From: Sporosarcina sp.
Lineage (GTDB): Bacteria > Bacillota > Bacilli > Bacillales_A > Planococcaceae
Direction: 5' to 3'
Assembly: GCA_029263945.1 (NCBI GenBank)
Contig: JARIDM010000015.1
Span: forward strand, 1 to 5,850
DNA length: 5,850 nt
The number at the start of each line of letters is the position of its first letter. Position 1 is the first letter of the stretch. Shown here piece after piece: positions 1 through 4,737 of the stretch. The position numbers were made by a program, and so were the translations under genes. The notes beneath the pieces were generated by a model, which worked only from the letters and a program-made list of their open reading frames with translations, had not been told where the DNA came from and ran no database searches.

Positions 1-1
1 G

Positions 2-154
2 ATCGAATTTATTACTTCTACCTTATCCAAAAAAAATCTCCTATCTTTTCTTTTACAATTTGGCACTCTATCGGGACAATCCTTATTCCAAATTGAGCCG
101 AATAACGGGAAATCTTTTATTAAAACAGTATGGGCGTATGCCGTTCTTAAATAG
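2..154 (+). CDS. Possible C-terminal fragment of an unidentified protein (cut by left window edge)
   Basis: Reading plus-strand frame 2 from the window edge gives 50 codons without a stop, ending at TAG 152-154. The translation has a protein-like mix of residues (ending in KTVWAYAVLK) rather than the low-complexity look of non-coding AT-rich DNA. I do not recognise the family. No start can be seen because the frame enters from outside the window. An 8-bp inverted repeat (CAATTTGG/CCAAATTG) lies inside it. An open frame of this length at an edge can also arise by chance, so the call is tentative. It is on the opposite strand to all the larger genes in the window. Confidence 0.35.
   Translation: MEFITSTLSKKNLLSFLLQFGTLSGQSLFQIEPNNGKSFIKTVWAYAVLK
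56..95. repeat. 8-bp perfect inverted repeat
   Basis: CAATTTGG at 56-63 and CCAAATTG at 88-95 are exact reverse complements separated by 24 bases. There is no T-run after it on either strand, so it is not an obvious terminator. It may be chance or a residue of coding sequence. Confidence 0.3.
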
Positions 155-217
155 TACTTTTAACCAAGTGTATTTTATTATAATTATGATAAATTAAACC
201 TTTACTAAAAAGACTAG

Positions 218-298
218 GTGCATCAACACCCAGTCAATGCAACTGACATCTGTATGAAGTGCGGTTGGCCAGTAATTAAAGAGTGTCACAAAAAGTAA
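218..298 (+). CDS. Possible 26-residue Cys/His microprotein
   Basis: A short open frame follows an in-frame TAG (215-217), starts at GTG 218 and stops at TAA 296-298. An internal ATG at 254 would leave only 14 residues. The product has a CMKC pair (residues 12-15) and a C-terminal ECHKK (Cys23, His24), so a C-x2-C plus CH set that could hold a metal ion. The stop codon lies in the first arm of a good terminator hairpin (290-342), which is what the end of a real short transcription unit looks like. A TATAAT hexamer is at 179-184, but no good -35 box lies upstream of it, and there is no strong ribosome binding site before the GTG. I do not recognise a family. It could instead be the tail of a decayed gene encoding a zinc ribbon. 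Confidence 0.35.
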   Translation: MHQHPVNATDICMKCGWPVIKECHKK

Positions 299-342
299 CT
301 CCCCTGCATACTTGGACATTTGCGGAGGGTGATTACTTTTTT
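290..342 (+). terminator. Rho-independent terminator after the microprotein frame
   Basis: The arm AAAAAGTAACTCCCCTGCA (from about 290) pairs imperfectly with TGCGGAGGGTGATTACTTTTTT (321-342). The A/T-rich base of AAAAAGTAA with TTACTTTTT is exact, and the GC-rich top has a few bulges. The run of six T's is on the plus-strand side; the complementary A-run would allow it to work in both directions. Confidence 0.6.
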
Positions 343-567
343 CTGTTGATGAATAGAGCAATCATCGCTAAATAGCTATCCACATTGCTGCCAGAAACAT
401 GCCGAATTGGCATAACACGTTCATTGCATCGTATGGCACCATGTAAACACAGGCCCACAGGATATGAATCATTCAAATGTTGCCGTAGGAAGCTGTATTC
501 TTAACCTTAATTATCTAAGGGGGTGTCAACCGTCCATCTTAAAAAGTCTAATCCTCGTTAAGGAATA

Positions 568-584
568 GCACCCGAATCTGGAAT
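568..584 (-). repeat. Recurring intergenic motif, copy 1
   Basis: Plus strand reads GCACCCGAATCTGGAAT; minus strand reads ATTCCAGATTCGGGTGC. It matches the core shared with 821-839, 1384-1403, 3249-3268 and 4447-4466. The copy is flanked by an exact 8-bp direct repeat CTCGTTAA at 554-561 and 594-601. Confidence 0.5.
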
Positions 585-660
585 AGGCTTAAACTCGTTA
601 ATCTGCGTTGTAGCCAGACACGTTCTGGAGGGTATGCGGTGGACCAACCCTTTCGCTAGT

Positions 661-703
661 GCAAAGATGTGCTCCTTTTCGCTGCGCTTCACTCGCAAAA
701 GAC
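661..703 (+). repeat. 43-base dispersed repeat, plus-strand copy
   Basis: Aligns without gaps to the minus strand of 4508-4550, with 35 of 43 positions identical by hand count. It begins GCAAAGATGTGCTCCTTTTC. A small hairpin with arms AGACGT (700-705) and ACGTCT (714-719) follows directly. No coding function is recognised. Confidence 0.55.
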
Positions 704-820
704 GTTCTTCGTTACGTCTCTTGCTCCCGTTGGTTGTTTCACCTGTCTTACTAATCCTCCCAGTCGCCAGCTTTCACTCCGATTAACTAGGTGTCCGCAT
801 AAAATACTTGTGACACAATC

Positions 821-839
821 GCTCCCAATTCTGGTACAA
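821..839 (-). repeat. Recurring intergenic motif, copy 2
   Basis: Plus strand GCTCCCAATTCTGGTACAA; minus strand reads TTGTACCAGAATTGGGAGC. It begins only a few bases downstream of the NUDIX stop codon. It is flanked by a 6-bp direct repeat ACAATC (815-820 and 836-841), and a short hairpin TTGTG-A-CACAA sits at 808-818. Confidence 0.5.
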
Positions 840-846
840 TCAATTT

Positions 847-1299
847 TTACTTACTTGCAATTTGTATATAGTACTCAATAGATTTTTTATCCTTATCATT
901 TAAGTTACGGGGTAACTGATCCAACGGACAATACTGCATTTCCTTTGACTCACTATAATCAATCTTCATATCTCCACTTATATCTTTAGTATAATAAACG
1001 GCCGTTGCCGAATATAATTCGTCACCGTTTGGAACTTGTAAATAATATTCAGAACCAGAGTATACATTGAGTAATTTAAGGTTTTCAACCACTAGTCCTG
1101 TTTCTTCAAAAACCTCTCTTTTTGCAACTTCTTCAAAACTTTCACCTAGATCCATTAAACCACCTGGCAACCCCCAATATCCGTCACGTCTATTTTGCAA
1201 TAACACTTCATCATTTTCATTTATCATGATAACGGTAGCACCAGGTAAAATGATTGGTCTATGCCCAACGTATTGTCTCAGATATTTAAAGTACTCCAA
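847..1299 (-). CDS. NUDIX hydrolase
   Basis: This 150-residue protein should hydrolyse a nucleoside-diphosphate-linked substrate in the cytoplasm; the substrate (for example an oxidised dNTP, an NDP-sugar or a capped nucleotide) cannot be read from the sequence. The NUDIX box is complete at residues 47-69: Gly47, five residues, Glu53, seven residues, then REVFEETGL, which matches G-x5-E-x7-REUxEExGU exactly, including the metal-binding glutamates. The preceding WGLPGG (42-47) is typical of the fold. The length fits a single-domain enzyme. The start is TTG (1299-1297) with AAGGGGG about 7 bases upstream; no ATG upstream is usable. A 9-bp sequence around the start (CTCCAATGT on the plus strand, 1294-1302) is repeated at 1329-1337, out of frame. 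Copies of the recurring intergenic motif flank the gene on both sides. No clear terminator or promoter was found. Confidence 0.93.
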   Translation of the reverse strand: MEYFKYLRQYVGHRPIILPGATVIMINENDEVLLQNRRDGYWGLPGGLMDLGESFEEVAKREVFEETGLVVENLKLLNVYSGSEYYLQVPNGDELYSATAVYYTKDISGDMKIDYSESKEMQYCPLDQLPRNLNDKDKKSIEYYIQIASK

Positions 1300-1350
1300 T
1301 GTTAATCCCCCTTGGTACTAAATTTATCTCCAATGTCATTATTTGGCATG

Positions 1351-1418
1351 ATTGCGATATAGGCGCAATCGCTTATTAAGCATCGTCCCGGATTCTAGCA
1401 CAATATTGTATAACAATA
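1351..1418. repeat. Two hairpins bracketing a motif copy
   Basis: GATTGCG (1351-1357) pairs exactly with CGCAATC (1365-1371) across a 7-base loop. TATTGT (1404-1409) pairs exactly with ACAATA (1413-1418) across 3 bases. The recurring motif (1384-1403) lies between them. Neither hairpin is followed by a T-run, so they do not look like ordinary terminators. Confidence 0.45.
1384..1403 (-). repeat. Recurring intergenic motif, copy 3
   Basis: Plus strand CGTCCCGGATTCTAGCACAA; minus strand reads TTGTGCTAGAATCCGGGACG. It lies between the NUDIX gene and the small exported protein gene, with a hairpin on each side. Confidence 0.5.
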
Positions 1419-1508
1419 CTAACAATTCATGATTATCTAACTCATCATATACTTTAAGAACAATGCTGCCAAATATAAACTTAGCAGGGTATAACGAGAT
1501 AATAATAA

Positions 1509-1721
1509 TTAATTATCATCACAAGAAACAGTTGTTTTGGAAGTCAGGAATTTTCTCTCTACTACCACGCTTATACCTGCCTCCTTATCGAAACACTCAG
1601 CCATTTCAACCTCGGTTGCTTTTTGATTAGCGTTAATTTTGATGTGGGTAAAAAATGTTATTGATAGTATGAAAGAAATACTTATTATTAACGCAGTTAT
1701 TTTTATTTTGTTTCCACTCAA
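1509..1721 (-). CDS. Small exported or membrane-anchored protein with two cysteines
   Basis: This 70-residue protein has a basic N-terminus (Lys5, Lys7), then a hydrophobic stretch at about 8-25, then a short polar domain. It therefore looks secreted, or anchored by an uncleaved signal segment. The outer part has Cys43 (AECFDKE) and Cys67 (TVSCDDN), which could form a disulfide outside the cell. I do not recognise a named family; small Bacillus-type exported proteins with one Cys pair are common and mostly uncharacterised. The start is TTG (1721-1719), supported by an excellent GGAGGAGG about 9 bases upstream. It lies 32 bases after the peptidase E stop with no terminator between, so the two are probably co-transcribed. 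No clear terminator follows it. Confidence 0.7.
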   Translation of the reverse strand: MSGNKIKITALIISISFILSITFFTHIKINANQKATEVEMAECFDKEAGISVVVERKFLTSKTTVSCDDN

Positions 1722-1753
1722 CTTCTGTACCTCCTCCTACACAATTTGGCCGA

Positions 1754-2455
1754 CTAAATCAATGACCCTAAAAACTCTGTTTGAAGCTCTTTCTCTACAA
1801 TCTCATTTTCGAAAGAAACGCTATATGCTTTAGCGTTAGGCCTTGAGCTCACTATTTTACTAATTCCTTGTTCTTTGTAATGGATAGCAACCCCATCATC
1901 TGTCGCAACGCCTGATTGTATTTTTTTCGATTCAATAAGTTTGTGATATGCAGGTCTTCTTTCTAGTTCTCCATCGTAATGCGGACAATTACTCCCCTTT
2001 AAAAATCCCAAGCATTCTATCGTTTCAAGTTCATCTCCATACGAGTCAGTAATTCCTTCTTCAAACCAACAAATGGATCCTGCACTCAATCCGGCTAAAA
2101 TAACGCCTTGATCCCACGCCTTTCTTAAAATTCCGTCTAAACCCCATTCTCTCCACAAAGCTAGAAGGTTTTTAGTGTTTCCTCCGCCAACATAAAGAAT
2201 GTCCTTTTCTAAAATAAATCGCTCAAGTTCCCTTGTCGGATTTTTAAATAAAGATAAATGGGTTGGATTACAAGCTTGTAGATTAAAAAAGTTATAATAT
2301 TTTGATATATAATTATCCGAATCTCCACTTGCAGTGGGAATAAAGCAAATTTCTGGTTTCACTTTATTTGCTTGTTCTAATATATACAAATCTAACAACG
2401 GATTATCTGGTTCCATTGAAAACCCTCCACCGCCAAGAGCAATTATTTGTCTCAT
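1754..2455 (-). CDS. Peptidase E-like S51 family hydrolase
   Basis: This 233-residue cytoplasmic protein belongs to the peptidase E group of the class I glutamine amidotransferase-like fold, whose founding members are aspartyl dipeptidases. Visible family marks are the N-terminal IALGGGGF (5-12), YVGGGNT (88-94), the nucleophile elbow AGLSAGS with Ser124, the CPHYDGE segment with His159, and ATDDGVA (184-190), which would supply the acidic member of the triad. The length is normal for the family. The frame stays open upstream to an ATG at 2551, but I chose ATG 2455 because AAGGAGG lies 6-7 bases before it, while the upstream ATG has no ribosome binding site and the extra 32 residues are not part of the fold. 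Several S51 paralogues differ in substrate, so aspartyl dipeptidase activity is inferred, not shown. The next gene starts 32 bases downstream. Confidence 0.87.
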   Translation of the reverse strand: MRQIIALGGGGFSMEPDNPLLDLYILEQANKVKPEICFIPTASGDSDNYISKYYNFFNLQACNPTHLSLFKNPTRELERFILEKDILYVGGGNTKNLLALWREWGLDGILRKAWDQGVILAGLSAGSICWFEEGITDSYGDELETIECLGFLKGSNCPHYDGELERRPAYHKLIESKKIQSGVATDDGVAIHYKEQGISKIVSSRPNAKAYSVSFENEIVEKELQTEFLGSLI

Positions 2456-2500
2456 TTCCGTCCTCCTTACAGTAAAAGTAATAAGTTCTATAAAAAAATA

Positions 2501-2529
2501 ATAATTCCTTATTTCTTTAAATGGGACAA
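2501..2529 (-). promoter_or_regulatory. Possible sigma-A promoter for the peptidase E gene
   Basis: On the minus strand TTGTCC (2529-2524) is followed after exactly 17 bases by AATTAT (2506-2501). Each hexamer matches the consensus at four of six positions. It lies in the gap between the lipoprotein and peptidase genes and would start transcription about 40 bases before the peptidase start codon. Confidence 0.3.
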
Positions 2530-2573
2530 TCGTAATATGATCCTTATTCATTTAACGCACCCAATAACTGAAA

Positions 2574-3179
2574 TCACTTCATTTTAATTTGTATTAAATT
2601 CGTGTCAATTCTTAATCGTTCTCTTAGTTCGTCGGTAATCTCAAAAGTAACCTGCTGACCAGAATTTATATTTGCTGATTGATAACCCCTTGATGTATTA
2701 ACAGTGCCATCACTTCCAATTAGCGTCCAATTCAAAGTATCGATGTTTAACAAATGATTAATATAATTCTTCCCACTAATAATCCCCTTTTCTAACCAAT
2801 CCTCTGGTAAGAAATCATATCCTAATCTCAACTCAGATAATAAAATTTCAACCATTCCTTCTTCGACAATTATTTGTCCATTTTCAGGAATAGGTTCTCC
2901 ATTAATGCTTAACTCATATATAATCTGATTTTTAGAGAATTGCAACTTTTCTTCATCTGACAAGTTATCCGTCAAATTGTTAATCGTCGTCAATAAATAT
3001 TGATTTCGTTCGTCTAGATATTCGACTTCTGCTTGCAAATCTATTTCAGCAGCATCTACCTCAAGCTCTGCTTCATCCTTTACAATTAAATCCTTATCCT
3101 TTTCTCCTACCGACTCTTCACTACACCCAACTAACGAAAATATACCTAAGGCAATCAAAATAAGACATAACTTTTTCAA
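2574..3179 (-). CDS. Lipoprotein of unknown function
   Basis: This 201-residue protein has a lipoprotein signal: MKK, a hydrophobic core (4-16) and the lipobox SLVGC with Cys19 as the lipidated residue, so it should sit on the outer face of the membrane. Residues 20-50 are acidic and rich in Glu, Asp and Lys, like a flexible linker. About 45-83 is predicted helical, possibly a short coiled coil. The C-terminal part (about 85-200) alternates beta-like stretches, with YELSINGEPIPENGQ, GYDFLPEDWLEKG and NWTLIGSDGTVNTSRGY; I do not recognise a named domain. The start is TTG (3179-3177), preceded by a run of eight G's that overlaps the expected ribosome binding site. The peptidase E gene begins 118 bases after its stop, in the same direction. 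No convincing promoter was found. Confidence 0.8.
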   Translation of the reverse strand: MKKLCLILIALGIFSLVGCSEESVGEKDKDLIVKDEAELEVDAAEIDLQAEVEYLDERNQYLLTTINNLTDNLSDEEKLQFSKNQIIYELSINGEPIPENGQIIVEEGMVEILLSELRLGYDFLPEDWLEKGIISGKNYINHLLNIDTLNWTLIGSDGTVNTSRGYQSANINSGQQVTFEITDELRERLRIDTNLIQIKMK

Positions 3180-3186
3180 TACAAAT

Positions 3187-3194
3187 CCCCCCCC
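3187..3194 (-). promoter_or_regulatory. G8 tract in the ribosome binding site of the lipoprotein gene
   Basis: The plus strand has eight C's in a row, so the mRNA has GGGGGGGG ending 7 bases before the TTG start. It can pair with the 16S rRNA tail only through G-U pairs, and no other Shine-Dalgarno sequence is present. Homopolymers of this length can slip in replication. Confidence 0.5.
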
Positions 3195-3248
3195 AACGAT
3201 CTTTTAATGAATACATCTACTAATTAACAATCATAAATCCTGAAGAAA

Positions 3249-3268
3249 ACGGCCCGATTCTGGAACAC
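3249..3268 (-). repeat. Recurring intergenic motif, copy 4
   Basis: Plus strand ACGGCCCGATTCTGGAACAC; minus strand reads GTGTTCCAGAATCGGGCCGT. It lies about 70 bases upstream of the lipoprotein start and is flanked by ATCCTGA direct repeats. Confidence 0.5.
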
Positions 3269-3560
3269 TGCTATACTATGAACACATCCTGACTCCTTAA
3301 TTGGGCTGTTACTTCAAATAATCTACGCTTTTCAAAAATTTAAAATCGATTGTTATTCAATATTTCAAACTCCTTTTTATTAAAATTCAGTGTTAAATAT
3401 CACGATAATCCTATTACCTTTGCTTGATTTTTGATTTCCTGATTTATATACGGATGAATGCAGGATAGGTTTCTCTCCTACATCTGGTCCAGTATCTGAT
3501 ATAAGGCTGTGCAATTAATGCATCTTAATCATGCCATTGGTGACCATAATTATTTTCATT

Positions 3561-3636
3561 AAAAAAACAGCGTGCTACTGAAGGCAATTCTATTTTCATA
3601 AAAAAAGATTTCCTTCAGGCTCTGTTGCATTTTTTT
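3561..3636 (-). terminator. Bidirectional terminator after the toxin-antitoxin pair
   Basis: CTGAAGG (plus strand, beginning about 3579) pairs with CCTTCAG (3612-3618), and the outer AACAG (3566-3570) pairs with CTGTT (3621-3625). The inverted repeat is imperfect, with a long loop. It is bounded by A7 at 3561-3567 and T7 at 3630-3636, so either strand's transcript would end in a U-run. It overlaps the original toxin stop codon. Confidence 0.5.
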
Positions 3637-3897
3637 ATTTATATACGCCCCCCGACTACCCACGCTAATTAAAAGGATAATCAATTCTTCCTCTTTAAGC
3701 TCATGAACTATTCTGAAATCTCCCGCACGTAAACGAAAAGCACCGTCTATACCTTTCAGCGACTTAATATCTAAACCCCCTTTATGAAAGGGATTTTCAG
3801 CTAAAGTAAGCAGTGCTTCCTCTATACGTTTTTTAGTTATTTGATCTTGTTTCTATATATATTTGGTCGATTGTTTTGAATAGAAAAATCTATACAT
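3635..3897 (-). pseudogene. RelE/ParE-type toxin, broken by nonsense mutation and frameshift
   Basis: The intact form would be an 87-residue toxin of the RelE/ParE fold, which as a family cut mRNA on the ribosome or poison gyrase. It starts at ATG 3897, overlapping the antitoxin gene by 8 bases as in many type II operons. The frame reads MYRFFYSKQSTKYI and then hits TAG at codon 15 (3855-3853), where GAG or AAG-type sense is expected. It then continues through the typical LTLAENPFHKGG, DIKSLKGIDGAFRLRAGDFRIVHEL (residues 43-67) and LIISVGSRG-like segments. After Gly83 one base is missing next to a G-run (about 3647-3648): restoring it gives the usual GDVYK ending with TAA at 3637-3635. Without it the frame runs on to a TAA at 3559. 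No start codon after the amber would give a complete protein. Two separate lesions favour real decay over a sequencing error. Confidence 0.82.
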
Positions 3898-4141
3898 AAA
3901 CTTCTTTACCAAAAATAGCTTCATGAGTTAAGAGCTCGCCATTTTGAAATTCTTTGTTAGCTTTCTGAATCGCTCTTAAGTCATCTTCAGATGGGGATTC
4001 AGCAATAAAAGCATCTCTAGGAGACATCTGATTTCGTTTATCATTTATAGCGCGTATATTTCGAATAACTCCTAAAATTGCGTCATCACCTAGTTCTTTT
4101 AACAGTTCATGAGCAAATTTGCGTATATCTTGCATCGCCAT
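3890..4141 (-). CDS. Type II antitoxin of a RelE/ParE system
   Basis: This acidic, largely helical protein of about 83 residues should bind and neutralise its toxin and repress its own operon. The call rests on position directly before, and overlapping by 8 bases, a recognisable RelE/ParE toxin frame, and on its shape: an N-terminal helical part (KFAHELLKELGDD, VIRNIRAI) and a C-terminal tail (KANKEFQNGELLTHEAIFG) of the sort that wraps round the toxin. The frame is intact with TAG at 3892-3890. I chose ATG 4141 because GTGGAG lies about 9 bases upstream; GTG 4156 adds five residues but has no ribosome binding site, and ATG 4135 is also possible. The frame stays open upstream as far as a TGA at 4195-4193, without an obvious start. 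With the toxin broken it is effectively an orphan antitoxin. Confidence 0.72.
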   Translation of the reverse strand: MAMQDIRKFAHELLKELGDDAILGVIRNIRAINDKRNQMSPRDAFIAESPSEDDLRAIQKANKEFQNGELLTHEAIFGKEVYV

Positions 4142-4446
4142 TTCATACAACTCCACTGGAAGCTTTTTCTTTAGTATATCGTATATTTCGAATCAATTCA
4201 TTCATGTCCCCTGCCCAATATGCTAATAATGATTGCATTGTTGCTAATTCAATGTATATAAAAAGAATACGAACCCACAGAATTACCATAAGGAAGAATT
4301 GCGTTATTAGACGTGATACTACAATAAAATCGGTTGACTATTTCCAGATTTAGTGCCTGGACTTGAAGCTAATTGCTTTCCTAGTGAAAAAATCCCAACG
4401 AGAATCTATTAACTACAGAAAGCATAATCTTCGCAGTTTTAATTAG

Positions 4447-4466
4447 ACACCCCTCTTATCTGGAAT
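4447..4466 (-). repeat. Recurring intergenic motif, diverged copy 5
   Basis: Plus strand ACACCCCTCTTATCTGGAAT; minus strand reads ATTCCAGATAAGAGGGGTGT. It shares the TTCCAGAT half and a GGGTG block with copy 1 but has three extra bases between them, so it is the least certain copy. Confidence 0.35.
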
Positions 4467-4507
4467 GATATCGGTACTAAATACTTTGATTTCCGTTTGA
4501 AACAGTT

Positions 4508-4550
4508 GTGTTTTGCAAGAGAATCGTAGCGAGAAGGAACACATCTTCGC
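4508..4550 (-). repeat. 43-base dispersed repeat, minus-strand copy
   Basis: On the minus strand it begins GCGAAGATGTGTTCCTTCTC and matches 661-703 at 35 of 43 positions without gaps. The two copies are inverted relative to each other and enclose the NUDIX, exported-protein, peptidase, lipoprotein and toxin-antitoxin genes. Confidence 0.55.
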
Positions 4551-4702
4551 TCTGGGAGGTCTAAGACTATTTAGCAGCGATGTTTCACATCACGCCCTTT
4601 ACAACGCATGCGTTCGAACAGAAAGAAACAGTTTACCTCTGTCTGATGACTCGTTTGCTTAACAATGTATTTTAAAACGAGTTAACAAGCTTATCGCCTG
4701 AT

Positions 4703-4737
4703 AAAAAAATGGCACTGTTAATTCCAGTACCATTTTT
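4703..4737 (-). terminator. Rho-independent terminator downstream of fapA-like gene
   Basis: AAAAATGGCACTG (4705-4717) pairs with CAGTACCATTTTT (4725-4737) with one mismatch and a 7-base loop. On the minus strand the hairpin is followed by T7 (4709-4703). It lies 84 bases after the stop of the fapA-like gene and could also act on plus-strand transcripts. Confidence 0.8.

Larger units (their letters stand above)
343..846. other. Gene-poor intergenic stretch with repeats
   Basis: I see no convincing gene here. Short frames (for example ATG 433 to a TAA after 23 codons, with several Cys and Arg) have no ribosome binding site and no recognisable product. A 70-codon plus-strand frame at 669-881 overlaps the end of the NUDIX gene and reads as low-quality protein. 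What the stretch does hold is two copies of the recurring intergenic motif (568-584 and 821-839), one copy of the 43-base dispersed repeat (661-703), and a small hairpin (700-719). Confidence 0.6.
3180..3634. other. Intergenic stretch between lipoprotein and toxin genes
   Basis: No supported gene. It holds the leader region of the lipoprotein gene, one motif copy (3249-3268) flanked by a 7-bp direct repeat ATCCTGA (3237-3243 and 3286-3292), and a bidirectional terminator at its right end. A 44-codon minus-strand frame (3514-3380, TTG start, TAA stop) reads as plausible protein but has no ribosome binding site. An AAAGGAG on the minus strand near 3371-3377 precedes only a six-codon frame. Confidence 0.5.

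Noticed and set aside
433..504. Short Cys/Arg-rich frame from ATG 433.
   Set aside because: 23 codons, no ribosome binding site, no terminator, no recognisable pattern.
669..881. 70-codon plus-strand frame.
   Set aside because: It overlaps the 3' end of the NUDIX gene, begins inside the 43-base repeat, lacks a ribosome binding site and does not read like a known protein.
1067..1321. Plus-strand frame opposite the NUDIX gene.
   Set aside because: Antisense shadow of a gene with a perfect NUDIX box.
3366..3380. Good AAAGGAG ribosome binding site on the minus strand.
   Set aside because: The only start at suitable spacing gives a six-codon frame, so it is either chance or the remains of a lost gene.
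3618..3630. GGCTCTGTTGCAT resembles the terminal inverted repeat of IS6/IS26-type elements, close to the broken end of the toxin gene.
   Set aside because: Only about 12 bases match, there is no second end, no transposase and no visible target duplication, and the bases are already explained as one arm of the bidirectional terminator.
4078..4353. Plus-strand 91-codon frame over the antitoxin start region.
   Set aside because: Antisense to the antitoxin, with no ribosome binding site and no recognisable domain.
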